From contig CAVYUP010000005.1 in the NCBI GenBank assembly GCA_963771705.1, positions 372,001-436,000 of the forward strand: a stretch of 64,000 nucleotides of DNA. Reading direction: 5' to 3'. Source of the stretch: DATFVA01 sp963771705. Its GTDB lineage: Bacteria > Bacteroidota > Ignavibacteria > Ignavibacteriales > Ignavibacteriaceae. Shown here one piece after another: positions 44,912-52,897 of the stretch (position 1 is the stretch's first letter; every line of letters starts with the position of its first letter). Made by a program: the position numbers and the translations under genes. The notes below the pieces were generated by a model. It saw nothing but the letters and a program-made list of their open reading frames with translations. It was not told the origin of the DNA and did no database searches.

Positions 44912-45557
44912 AAAATTAAAGATATTAATAGCGGACGACCATCCTCTAATAAGACGTGGGGTAATATGGGCACTTTCACAAAACAGTGAGTTTGAGATTG
45001 CGGCGGAAGCTGAGACGGGTACAAAGGCTTTTGATTCACTGGTTAGATATAAACCTGATATTGCCACCCTTGATGTTGAGATGCCGGGGATGTCGGGTTT
45101 TGATGTGGCCAGAAAAGCCATGGAGAACAATATAGAAACAAGAATCATTTTTCTGACAATGTACAAAGATGAACATATGTTTGAGGAAGCAATGAGAATT
45201 GGTGCGATGGGGTACGTGCTCAAAGAAAATGCTATTGATGACATTGTAGAATGTATAAAGAAAGTTTCTGAGGGATTTAATTATATCAGTCCCGCCTTAT
45301 CTCACTTTCTCCTCAAGAAGAGCAGGGAACTCGAAGGTTTTCGGAACACAGCTCCTTCCATAAATTCCCTGACCAAAACCGAGAGGAAAATATTAAAATA
45401 TATCTCTGAGGAAAAAACCAGCAGGGAAATAGCCGAATCGTTATTTATCAGTCTTAAAACGGTTGAAAATCATCGCAGCAATATTTCAAAGAAGCTGAAC
45501 CTGCATGGAACCCACAGCCTCATAAAATTCGCCCTCAGCAATAAATTATTATTTTAA
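44904..45557 (+). CDS. NarL/LuxR-family response regulator
   Basis: 217 aa. The receiver has IADDHPLIRRG, the phosphoacceptor Asp57 in IATLDVEMPGMSG, Thr in FLTMYK and Lys in GYVLKEN. The LuxR-type HTH occupies about 150-212 (SLTKTERKILKYISEEKTSR, LFISLKTVENHRSNI). It is the evident partner of the overlapping kinase gene. A palindromic site with a TACCCCT heptamer lies 35-52 nt downstream of its stop, ahead of the next genes, and is a candidate target. Confidence 0.93.
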   Translation: MNKKLKILIADDHPLIRRGVIWALSQNSEFEIAAEAETGTKAFDSLVRYKPDIATLDVEMPGMSGFDVARKAMENNIETRIIFLTMYKDEHMFEEAMRIGAMGYVLKENAIDDIVECIKKVSEGFNYISPALSHFLLKKSRELEGFRNTAPSINSLTKTERKILKYISEEKTSREIAESLFISLKTVENHRSNISKKLNLHGTHSLIKFALSNKLLF

Positions 45558-45591
45558 CCGGGATAATTGATTTATAACCTGTAATATATAA

Positions 45592-45609
45592 ATAGGGGTT
45601 TACCCCTAT
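45592..45609. promoter_or_regulatory. Candidate response-regulator operator (8-2-8 palindrome)
   Basis: ATAGGGGT (45592-45599) and ACCCCTAT (45602-45609) are perfect inverted repeats separated by TT. The right arm contains TACCCCT, which fits the NarL-type heptamer TACYYMT. It lies 95 nt before the SnoaL-like gene. The heptamer recurs at 50792, also just after a LuxR-type gene. Confidence 0.45.
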
Positions 45610-45703
45610 ATCTTTTAAGGGTTTCCGCTTATTTAAATTCCGTTAAACTATCCGCAAATTGCAGTCAATTCAAACACAGAAGTAAAACGAAAGGAGAACA
45701 GCA

Positions 45704-46093
45704 ATGTCTGTTGAATCCACGAGGCAGGTTGTCACAAGGTACATCAACTCAAATCATTCCGACACAAGTATGATGGCGGAAGATGTCGTATTTAAGCACA
45801 TGGCATCAGGAGAGGAATACCATGGGGTAAAAGAAGTGCAGAATATGCTGAACTACACTTACCACATAGTTTTTAATGCTCATGCAGAAAAAAAGAATAT
45901 GATCTTCTCCGATAAACAGGCAGTGCTTGAAGCAGATTTTATCGGTAAGCACGTTGGTGAATTTGCCGGCATACCCGCAACAAATAAGGATGTTAGGGTT
46001 CCGCTCTGTGTAATATACGATCTTGAAGATGATAAAATAAAAAAAGCCCGGATTTATTTTGAACTTCCGGCTATGATAGAACAGATAAAATAA
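45704..46093 (+). CDS. SnoaL/NTF2-like protein
   Basis: 129 aa, alpha+beta cone-fold pattern of SnoaL-like ester cyclase/NTF2 proteins: an N-terminal helix VTRYINSN, the segment YHGVKEVQNMLNYTYHIVFN, and C-terminal strands with FIGKHVGEFAGIPATNKDV and ARIYFELPAM. Members are small cyclases, hydrolases or ligand-binding proteins; the reaction is not evident. AAAGGAGAA precedes the ATG. It probably starts an operon with the DUF1059-ABM and receiver genes. Confidence 0.78.
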   Translation: MSVESTRQVVTRYINSNHSDTSMMAEDVVFKHMASGEEYHGVKEVQNMLNYTYHIVFNAHAEKKNMIFSDKQAVLEADFIGKHVGEFAGIPATNKDVRVPLCVIYDLEDDKIKKARIYFELPAMIEQIK

Positions 46094-46138
46094 TTTTCTA
46101 ATTCAATAATAATATTCAAATAAAACTGGAGGATTAAA

Positions 46139-46615
46139 ATGGCCCTATTAAAAGTAGTCCGCTGCAGAGAAGTTGGTTTTGACTGTGAAGGTGTAGTCAG
46201 TGCAGCAACAGAAACTGAAGTATTGAACCAGGTGGCAGAACATGCCAAAACCGTACACAACGTACGAGATATCACTGATGATTTAGTGAAAAAGGTAAAA
46301 TCTGTTATGCGCGATGAAAGCGATGACTTATTAAGAACAGTTGTAAGACTCAAGGCAAAACAGGGAAAAGAGAAGGAATTAAAGGATCTGCTTCGGAACC
46401 TGATAAAACCATCAAGACAGGAACCTGGATGCATATCTTATGAGCTTCTGGTCAACAAAGATAATCCTGGCGAATTTACATTCGTTGAAAAGTGGAAAGA
46501 TGATAATGCCTTAAACGAACATTTTGAAACAGAGCATATAAAAGCCGCATTAAAAAAACTGCCTGAACTGCTTGCCGAAGATATGGATTTAAGAAAATAT
46601 TATTCGCTGGGCTGA
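46139..46615 (+). CDS. DUF1059-ABM domain fusion
   Basis: 158 aa. Residues 1-60 match DUF1059, with KVVRCREVGFDCEGVV (a Cys pair) and VAEHAKTVHNV. Residues 63-158 match the antibiotic-biosynthesis-monooxygenase (ABM/YgiN) fold, with LRTVVRLKAKQGKEKELKDL, PGCISYELLVNK and FTFVEKWKDDNALNEHFET. The two domains usually occur as separate small proteins. The Cys pair could bind metal or serve redox sensing, and ABM proteins are cofactor-free oxygenases or quinol-related enzymes. GGAGG precedes the ATG. Role unknown; context suggests a stress or quinone response. Confidence 0.82.
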   Translation: MALLKVVRCREVGFDCEGVVSAATETEVLNQVAEHAKTVHNVRDITDDLVKKVKSVMRDESDDLLRTVVRLKAKQGKEKELKDLLRNLIKPSRQEPGCISYELLVNKDNPGEFTFVEKWKDDNALNEHFETEHIKAALKKLPELLAEDMDLRKYYSLG

Positions 46616-46629
46616 AAAAAGAATAGCTT

Positions 46630-46983
46630 ATGAAACTGCTGATAGCGGACGATAATGAAGCGATTCGTGAAATGATAAAGCGTCTGTCTTTGAAATATTT
46701 TAATGAACTGGTTGAATGCTCCAACGGGGCTGATGCTGTTGCCTTTTACAAACAGCACTGTCCCGATTGGGTTATTATGGATATTAAAATGGAAAAATTG
46801 GATGGTTTAACTTCAACCAGGATAATAAAACAAAATGACCCTTATGCTAAAATAATAGTGGTCTCCCAGTATAAAGACAGCTCATTCAGAGAAGAAGCGC
46901 TAAACGCTGGTGCTGTTGATTTTATCGGGAAGGAAAATCTTATGAAGATCTTCGACGTTATAAATAATCACCTAACAAAATAA
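46630..46983 (+). CDS. Single-domain response regulator (receiver only)
   Basis: 117-aa stand-alone receiver: LLIADDNEAIREM (acidic pair), WVIMDIKMEKLDG (Asp51), IVVSQYK and DFIGKEN (Lys101). It has no output domain, so it works through protein contacts like CheY or as a phosphate sink. It starts 14 nt after the DUF1059-ABM gene. Confidence 0.9.
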   Translation: MKLLIADDNEAIREMIKRLSLKYFNELVECSNGADAVAFYKQHCPDWVIMDIKMEKLDGLTSTRIIKQNDPYAKIIVVSQYKDSSFREEALNAGAVDFIGKENLMKIFDVINNHLTK

Positions 46984-46993
46984 TGGAGCATCG

Positions 46994-48592
46994 ATGAAAA
47001 TATTCTATAAAGTATATGGACTTATCTTAATTATTCTTTCTGCAGTCAGCTTCACATTCGGCCAGGAAAATTACAAACCTGCCATGGCTTCAAGACTGTT
47101 GACCTTCAATCAGGCAGGGCTGGAGAATATGGGTAATGAAGTGCTGCTGCCGCTATCCGATTCCGCAGGCAATTCTTATAACTTCAGCATGAAAACGATG
47201 AGACTGGTTGACGGGATCTATTACCAGGTTCTATCTTCACGAAAAAACGGGAACACAATGAAAATTTTCCTTAGAAAAAGTTCTGACGGTACTAACTGGG
47301 GAGATTTAAGAAGAGCCGGGGATGCACCGGAAGAAATCAGTGAAATTGCGGGATGCATTTATGTATGGAAGAAAAACGGAACTGTAAATGTTGGTATTAC
47401 CTATACAGACAACAGGGAGGGCGGCAACCAGTTAAGGTTTGCTTTAAGTACAGACGGAGGGCAAACTTTTGATAGTTCGACAACGCTCAGTACTCACTCA
47501 GGATGCAGTTATATATACAATGGTACCCTTTCAGGGGAGGGAGATACACTGGCAGCCTGCTGGGTACCGAAAATAGGAAATCATAGTAATAAAACCTGGT
47601 TGAATTACAGCATTGATGGTGGCCATACATGGCACCAGATGAGCGAAGTATATAGTCAGGGGCAATACAGTGAAGTATCAGATCTGACAATTAACAACGG
47701 AGGCATCTGGGTCATTATCGGGGCTGATCAGTATTACCGCAAGAATCTCGTAGTCCGCTACAGCAGCGATATGGGAGCATCATGGACAACAATGACCCAG
47801 GTAATGGATATGTCTTCTCCTCATCTAAATAATTTTCAGCATGTACATTATTTCAACGGCAAGCTTTACGTTATGTGGATTCATACATACAATCATGCGC
47901 CTAACTGGACAGACACTGTCTATTTTGCTTCCAGTTCTGACGGAGGTAATTCCTGGTCGGATAAAATCGGCGTATCAGATGCAGATACTTTGATGATGGG
48001 GAGTACTAACTGGCCCTATTATGCTCATCCGTCATTCGATATAACACCAGAGGGGGAAATATATGCGGTTTGGGCAGACAGCCGTGAAAGAAATGATTCC
48101 CGGATGGACAGCAGCAGGTTTAATATCTATTTATCGCGCTCCACGGACGACGGTCTCTCCTGGAGTCCGAATATACGTATTAACGATTCTGACCTGTTAT
48201 TCAACAGGAATTACTGGGCCGATGTTAAGGTAAGCAGTCAGTCCGGTACAGACCACGTTCTGGTCACCTGGACAAAATACAGGAATACCGTACTAACCGG
48301 ATTCAGCGGGCAGGAAAGTGATATCCCGAACGGCTATCATTTGAGTCAGAATTATCCGAATCCTTTTAACCCTTCCACGAAAATAAAATATACAGTACCG
48401 GAAAAGACACATGTAAAACTGGTTGTTTACAATTTAATGGGTGAGGAAGTAACGATGCTGGTTAACGGAGAGAAACCTGCGGGCCGGTATGAGGTTGAGT
48501 TCAACGGTGCCGGACGGGCAAGCGGGCTATATATATACAGGTTAGAAGCGGGATCGTATATCAAGGTTAATAAAGCATTATTAATAAAATGA
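46994..48592 (+). CDS. Type IX-secreted Asp-box (sialidase-like) beta-propeller protein
   Basis: 532 aa with a signal peptide (MKIFYKVYGLILIILSAVSF, cleavage near FGQ). The central 400 residues have several Asp boxes of the form S.D.G..W (STDGGQTFDSS, SIDGGHTWHQM, SSDMGASWTT, SSDGGNSWSD, STDDGLSWSP), giving a sialidase-type propeller. I do not see the full set of sialidase catalytic residues, so it may be a binding protein. The last ~80 residues are a Por/type IX sorting domain: LSQNYPNPFNPSTKIKYTVP, then LVVYNLMGEEV and ASGLYIYRLEAG. It should be exported to the cell surface or released. Confidence 0.88.
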   Translation: MKIFYKVYGLILIILSAVSFTFGQENYKPAMASRLLTFNQAGLENMGNEVLLPLSDSAGNSYNFSMKTMRLVDGIYYQVLSSRKNGNTMKIFLRKSSDGTNWGDLRRAGDAPEEISEIAGCIYVWKKNGTVNVGITYTDNREGGNQLRFALSTDGGQTFDSSTTLSTHSGCSYIYNGTLSGEGDTLAACWVPKIGNHSNKTWLNYSIDGGHTWHQMSEVYSQGQYSEVSDLTINNGGIWVIIGADQYYRKNLVVRYSSDMGASWTTMTQVMDMSSPHLNNFQHVHYFNGKLYVMWIHTYNHAPNWTDTVYFASSSDGGNSWSDKIGVSDADTLMMGSTNWPYYAHPSFDITPEGEIYAVWADSRERNDSRMDSSRFNIYLSRSTDDGLSWSPNIRINDSDLLFNRNYWADVKVSSQSGTDHVLVTWTKYRNTVLTGFSGQESDIPNGYHLSQNYPNPFNPSTKIKYTVPEKTHVKLVVYNLMGEEVTMLVNGEKPAGRYEVEFNGAGRASGLYIYRLEAGSYIKVNKALLIK

Positions 48593-48621
48593 GTTAGTTC
48601 AATTAATTATGGAGGTCACTA

Positions 48622-48955
48622 TGAGAAACAGATTTTTTTCTACGCGGTTCTGACATTCGTTCACTGGTCCCTCAAGCACATTTGATATGACCGGAGCTGC
48701 TGAAGATGAAGGCACAATCTTCGAGGTTTAGAATTACACCCGGGGGTGTCGGGTACTGTTTATGGGCACAAAGTTCTTACAGGAGAGAACGGAAAGTTTG
48801 AAATCGATTTCTAAGTAATAATTACACCGACAAGTCCCGCCACGGCAATTACAGAAAGAGCGTTTGTCATTCTTAACGGTACGGAAGCATATGAAGGTCT
48901 TCATGGTAACGGAGAAACCTATTTTGAGATTGATTTTGACGCAGGGCCTCCCTGA
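48622..48955 (+). pseudogene. Decayed small exported-protein gene
   Basis: A start codon at 48622 with a good GGAGG upstream opens a short MRNRFFS frame that soon stops. Further on, separate frames carry related fragments: GAAEDEGTIFE, then GVSGTVYGHKVLTGENGKFE, then TAITERAFVILNGTEAYEGL and YFEIDFDAGPP, ending with TGA at 48953-48955. The intact RBS and ordered fragments point to a recently broken gene for a small protein with a C-terminal GTEAYEGLHGNG beta motif. Confidence 0.65.
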
Positions 48956-48991
48956 CAAAATGCACATTCCGCAGACGGGGAGGTTTTTTTT
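48947..48991 (+). terminator. Intrinsic terminator
   Basis: CCTCCC (48947-48952) can pair with GGGAGG (48978-48983), followed at once by eight T (48984-48991). The loop is long (25 nt). It overlaps the end of the pseudogene. Confidence 0.6.
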
Positions 48992-49076
48992 AGTGAATAA
49001 TTCTTATCTTTAACTCATCCTAGTAATTCCAGACTAATAAATTTCCCAATAAATTAGCAAATAACAGATTATCGAT

Positions 49077-50732
49077 ATGGAAGTTCCGCTGCATAAAGGA
49101 CGCGAGGCCTTAGCCGTAGGCGAGTGGCAGAAGGCGAAAGAACTGCTGGAAGAAGCTCTTGAAGCAAACGAGTCAGCGGAAATATATGAAGAACTTGCCT
49201 GGGCATACTGGTGGCTGAATGATGCTGTAAAAGTTTTCGATTTAAGGGCTAAAGCGTATAATCTCTTTTTAAAAGACGATAATAAATGCGGAGCTTCCCG
49301 TACAGCATGCTGGATAGGGCTTGATTATATTGAATTCAAAGGTGAGTTTGCGGTTGCAAGCGGATGGTTCCAGAGAGCCGAAAAACTACTGGAGGGGTAC
49401 CCTGACTGTCCCGAACTTGCTATGATCAAGCTTCTTAAGGCCCGCTGGTCATTCCAGGTTGAAAAGAATAGTGAGCAGGCTTTTAAACTAATCGATGAGA
49501 GTCTGAGAATCAGTAAAGAGTTACAGAACATAGACGGTGAAATGGTTGCCGAAGCATTGAAAGGTTTCATTCTTGTGGTGGAAGGAAGGGTAAATGAAGG
49601 GATGCCTCTGCTTGATGATGCTACCCTGCTGGCAGTAACATCTGAAAAAGGGGACATAAAGTTTACCACCATAACCTGCTGCTACCTGATAGATGCTTGC
49701 GAAAGAATAAGAGATTATGAGAGGGCCGGTCAATGGTGCAGCAATGTAAAAGAGATATGCAAGCGCTGGAAGTATAAGGCAATGTTTGCAAACTGCAGGA
49801 TGAAATATGCAGGGGTATTGATATGGAAAGGGGAGTGGGACGAAGCTGAAGAGGAACTGCTGTCCGCGTCAACGGAGCTTCAAAAACTAAGACCCGTTCA
49901 GGTAAATGCCTGCACCGTGCGGCTGGCTGATCTGAAAAGAAGAAAGGGTGATTGGGAAGGTGCTGAAGAATTACTTAATAAAACAGAGTCGCATCCTCTT
50001 GTGCATTTATATTCAGCCTATCTGTGCTACGATAAGGGCGAATACGAGAGAGCTTCAGACCTTGCGGAAAGGTATCTCCGGAGATTCAGTGCCGATGAAA
50101 AGGCAGAGCGAACCGCCGCATTAGAAATACTGGTAAGAATTTATGCTAAGCTGGCGAGGCCCGATGAAGCCGGTAAAATGCTGGATGAGTTGAGAGAGAT
50201 TTCAGAGGCAATAAATACCGCACCTTTGAAGGCTGCCCTGTTAAATGCAGAGGGCAATATAAACCTCGCCTCAAAGAATTTCCGGTCGGCCAAAGGAAAC
50301 TTTGAAGATGCTGTGGATATTTACGACAGAATATCAGTTCCGTTTGAAGCCGCCAGGTGCAGGGTAGACCTGGCTGAAGTACTGATTAACCTTGAATTTT
50401 ATACACAGGCCGAAGCAGAATTAAATGCAGCAGAAAGCAGCTTCAGGAGGCTGGGAGCTAAGAAGGATCTTGAAAAAATAACGCGTACCCTAAAGAATTT
50501 GTATAAAAAGAATAACGGTGTTCAGAGTGAATATGAGTTCACCGGGAGGGAAATTGAGGTATTACGACTGATTGCCGGCGGCAAAAATAATGAGGAAATA
50601 GCCGAAGATCTTTTCCTGAGTATCAGAACTGTCGAAAAACATCTCACAAATATCTACAGTAAAATGGGAATATCAGGGAAATCTGCACGTGCATACGCCG
50701 CATCTTATTCAGTAAAACATAAGCTATACTAG
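49077..50732 (+). CDS. TPR-repeat LuxR-type transcriptional regulator
   Basis: 551 aa. Residues about 1-470 are TPR-like helical repeats (GREALAVGEWQKAKELLEEA, WKGEWDEAEEELLSASTELQ, LYSAYLCYDKGEYERASDLA), resembling the C-terminal half of MalT/LAL regulators but without the STAND ATPase. Residues about 485-545 are a LuxR HTH (EFTGREIEVLRLIAGGKNNE, LFLSIRTVEKHLTNIYSKMG). It probably binds a ligand or partner through the TPRs and controls nearby genes. An inverted repeat plus TACCCCT lies 31-66 nt after its stop, ahead of the monooxygenase gene. Confidence 0.9.
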   Translation: MEVPLHKGREALAVGEWQKAKELLEEALEANESAEIYEELAWAYWWLNDAVKVFDLRAKAYNLFLKDDNKCGASRTACWIGLDYIEFKGEFAVASGWFQRAEKLLEGYPDCPELAMIKLLKARWSFQVEKNSEQAFKLIDESLRISKELQNIDGEMVAEALKGFILVVEGRVNEGMPLLDDATLLAVTSEKGDIKFTTITCCYLIDACERIRDYERAGQWCSNVKEICKRWKYKAMFANCRMKYAGVLIWKGEWDEAEEELLSASTELQKLRPVQVNACTVRLADLKRRKGDWEGAEELLNKTESHPLVHLYSAYLCYDKGEYERASDLAERYLRRFSADEKAERTAALEILVRIYAKLARPDEAGKMLDELREISEAINTAPLKAALLNAEGNINLASKNFRSAKGNFEDAVDIYDRISVPFEAARCRVDLAEVLINLEFYTQAEAELNAAESSFRRLGAKKDLEKITRTLKNLYKKNNGVQSEYEFTGREIEVLRLIAGGKNNEEIAEDLFLSIRTVEKHLTNIYSKMGISGKSARAYAASYSVKHKLY

Positions 50733-50762
50733 CTGATGTGACCTACATCCTTCCGGAACAAT

Positions 50763-50798
50763 CTACGTACTGATTTTATAAAATTACGTAGTACCCCT
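50763..50798. promoter_or_regulatory. Inverted repeat with TACCCCT heptamer upstream of the monooxygenase gene
   Basis: CTACGTA (50763-50769) and TACGTAG (50785-50791) are perfect inverted repeats 15 nt apart, followed directly by TACCCCT (50792-50798). This is a candidate operator for the LuxR-type regulator encoded just upstream. The ATG of the next gene is about 77 nt downstream. Confidence 0.45.
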
Positions 50799-50875
50799 GA
50801 TTTATATCCCTTTCCTCACTGCTATATTGATCTCAGAAAGCAAACATCAAAGTCTAATAAACCGGAGGTGAGATC

Positions 50876-51967
50876 ATGGCTAATAAAGCAGAACGGAAGT
50901 ACAAAGTAATAATTATAGGGGCGGGACAGGCAGGTTTGTCCGTTGGTTATTTCCTTAAAAAGGCTGGAATTCCATTTCTTATACTGGATGCAAATAAACG
51001 AATCGGAGATTCCTGGCGTAAGCGCTGGGATTCTCTTCATCTTTTTACTCCTGCTAAATTCGACGGACTGGCAGGAATGCGCTTTCCGGCAGATCCCAAC
51101 TATTTCCCCACAAAAGATGAAATGGGTGACTACCTTGAAAAGTATGCGGAGCATTTTGAACTTCCTGTAAAAACGGGAATAAAGGTTACCAGTCTTTCCA
51201 AAGAAGGAGACCTGTTTTGTGTATCCGCTGATGGTGAGCAGTTCGCGGCTGAAAATATAGTTGCCGCAATGTCAACTTTCCAGGTTCCGAAAGTCCCGGA
51301 ATTTGCCCGCAAACTTAATCCTGATATTACTCAATTTCATTCCTATGATTACCGCCGTCCCTCTCAGTTTCAGGATGGAGGAGTACTTGTAGTAGGTGCC
51401 GGAAATTCAGGAGCGGAAATAGCGCTGGAAGCAGCCCGCAATGGCCACAAAGTCTGGCTCTCAGGCAGGGATACGGGGCATATACCATTTAATATTGAAG
51501 GACTTCCGGCAAAGATTATTTTTGTCAGGCTGGTCGTACGTTTCCTGTTTCACAGAATACTTACCACCAGTACGCCTATCGGCAGAAAAGTAAGACCGAA
51601 GCTAATATCTATGGGCGGCCCTCTTATAAGACTTAAACCGCGTGATTTGATTGAGGAGGGTATCATACGTACTTCAAAAGTAACTGATGTTTCGGGAGGA
51701 CTTCCTGTTCTTGAAGACGGATATAAACCTGATGTAAAAAATGTAGTCTGGTGTACAGGATTCTATCCTTCGTTTTCCTGGATAGATATTCCTGTTTTTA
51801 AAAATACAGAGCCAATGCATCAGCGCGGTATAGTGAATAAGGAACCCGGTTTGTACTTCACAGGGCTTCATTTCCTCTATGCCGCTTCTTCAGCTATGGT
51901 GCATGGCGCCGCAAGAGACGCTGAGCATATAGTTAAGGATATAGACAGGAGGATAAATCAGGAGTGA
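50876..51967 (+). CDS. Flavin-containing monooxygenase, CzcO/YUCCA-like
   Basis: 363 aa with two Rossmann motifs, one for FAD near the N-terminus (IIIGAGQAGLSVGYFL) and one for NADPH at the centre (VVGAGNSGAEIALEAA). It also has RIGDSWRKRWDSLHLFTPAK and a C-terminal GLYFTGLHFLYAASSAM. Family members oxygenate soft nucleophiles or carry out Baeyer-Villiger reactions; CzcO is associated with cation efflux loci. ACCGGAGGTGAG precedes the ATG. It is likely controlled by the adjacent TPR-LuxR regulator. Confidence 0.87.
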   Translation: MANKAERKYKVIIIGAGQAGLSVGYFLKKAGIPFLILDANKRIGDSWRKRWDSLHLFTPAKFDGLAGMRFPADPNYFPTKDEMGDYLEKYAEHFELPVKTGIKVTSLSKEGDLFCVSADGEQFAAENIVAAMSTFQVPKVPEFARKLNPDITQFHSYDYRRPSQFQDGGVLVVGAGNSGAEIALEAARNGHKVWLSGRDTGHIPFNIEGLPAKIIFVRLVVRFLFHRILTTSTPIGRKVRPKLISMGGPLIRLKPRDLIEEGIIRTSKVTDVSGGLPVLEDGYKPDVKNVVWCTGFYPSFSWIDIPVFKNTEPMHQRGIVNKEPGLYFTGLHFLYAASSAMVHGAARDAEHIVKDIDRRINQE

Positions 51968-52078
51968 GGCGGGATTTAAGGATAAATAGGATGCACGAGT
52001 TACCGGTACGGGTATGGCAGGACTTGCAGCTGCAGGTGTTATCCGATCAGCACTCTCAAACAGTTCCGCGCTGGTGAC

Positions 52079-52696
52079 TTAAACCGCAACTGCTGAAATT
52101 CCCTGCCAGAGAAGATAAACACCGAAGATGACTAGACCCAGCGAGGCAACCCCGAGCGTTATCCGGGTGACTTTAGGGCCGAGGTTTCTTGCAAGACCGA
52201 ACAGAATTATAATCCCCATCTGGCAGAGCACCAATGTTACGTAAAAACCCGCTACAAGGGCTATCCCGTTTATTGATGATTCACGGTATCCTCTTATCAG
52301 AAGCGGACCCATTATTAAACTCCATCCCAAATAAGGATTCGGATTAATAGCATTAACCAGAACTGCTTTGAATAAAGTATTATAACCTCCGGGTTGTTTA
52401 TTTTTATTCAGTGAATCAAAATGGAGAAAAGAGTTAAAGGAATCATATGCAAGGTAAAGCAGGAGCAGTCCTCCTCCAATCTGTAAGAACAACAAAAACT
52501 CAGGGGGTATGCTGGTAAGTACAAGGAGAACAATAATAATTATGGGAATGTCGCTCAGCAGGGGAGCGAAGGCAGCGGGAATAGTTCTCTTCCATCCCTT
52601 CTTCAAGGTTTCCGAAACAAGAAATGTCTGGAACGGTCCCGGCTGTATGGCAGCCGCGAAGGCATAAGTAATACCGAGTACAAGATAAGCTGACAA
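52079..52696 (-). CDS. LysE/RhtB-family amino-acid exporter
   Basis: 205 aa with six membrane segments and the family pattern: AAIQPGPFQTFLVSETLKKG near the N-terminus, an AFAPLLSDIPIIII helix, LQIGGGLLLLYLAYDS, and NPNPYLGWSLIMGPLL. It exports amino acids or related small molecules. The start is a TTG at 52696. It is convergent with the monooxygenase gene. Confidence 0.88.
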   Translation of the reverse strand: MSAYLVLGITYAFAAAIQPGPFQTFLVSETLKKGWKRTIPAAFAPLLSDIPIIIIVLLVLTSIPPEFLLFLQIGGGLLLLYLAYDSFNSFLHFDSLNKNKQPGGYNTLFKAVLVNAINPNPYLGWSLIMGPLLIRGYRESSINGIALVAGFYVTLVLCQMGIIILFGLARNLGPKVTRITLGVASLGLVIFGVYLLWQGISAVAV

Positions 52697-52897
52697 GAAA
52701 TTCCGAAGGCTGAGTATAAAAAAAAGTAATGTCAGTGCAAATATATAATTATCGTGTTCTGCTTATCAAGAAATTATTAATAAAAGATGTCTCCCGGTTT
52801 AATTCTCATTAAATTATAAACACGCTTCAACGGTTATTAGAATTCAAGGGAATTATTCACAGGATGAGAATGTTATACCTGAAAGAACACGGATAAT

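Larger units (their letters stand above)
48593..49076. other. Gap between the sialidase-like gene and the TPR-LuxR gene
   Basis: This 484-bp stretch holds one decayed gene (48622-48955) and a terminator (48947-48991). Bases 48992-49076, ahead of the TPR-LuxR start, are AT-rich with no clear promoter motif. Confidence 0.6.

Noticed and set aside
46994..48592. Active sialidase
   Set aside because: Asp boxes define the fold only; the catalytic Arg triad could not be located by eye.
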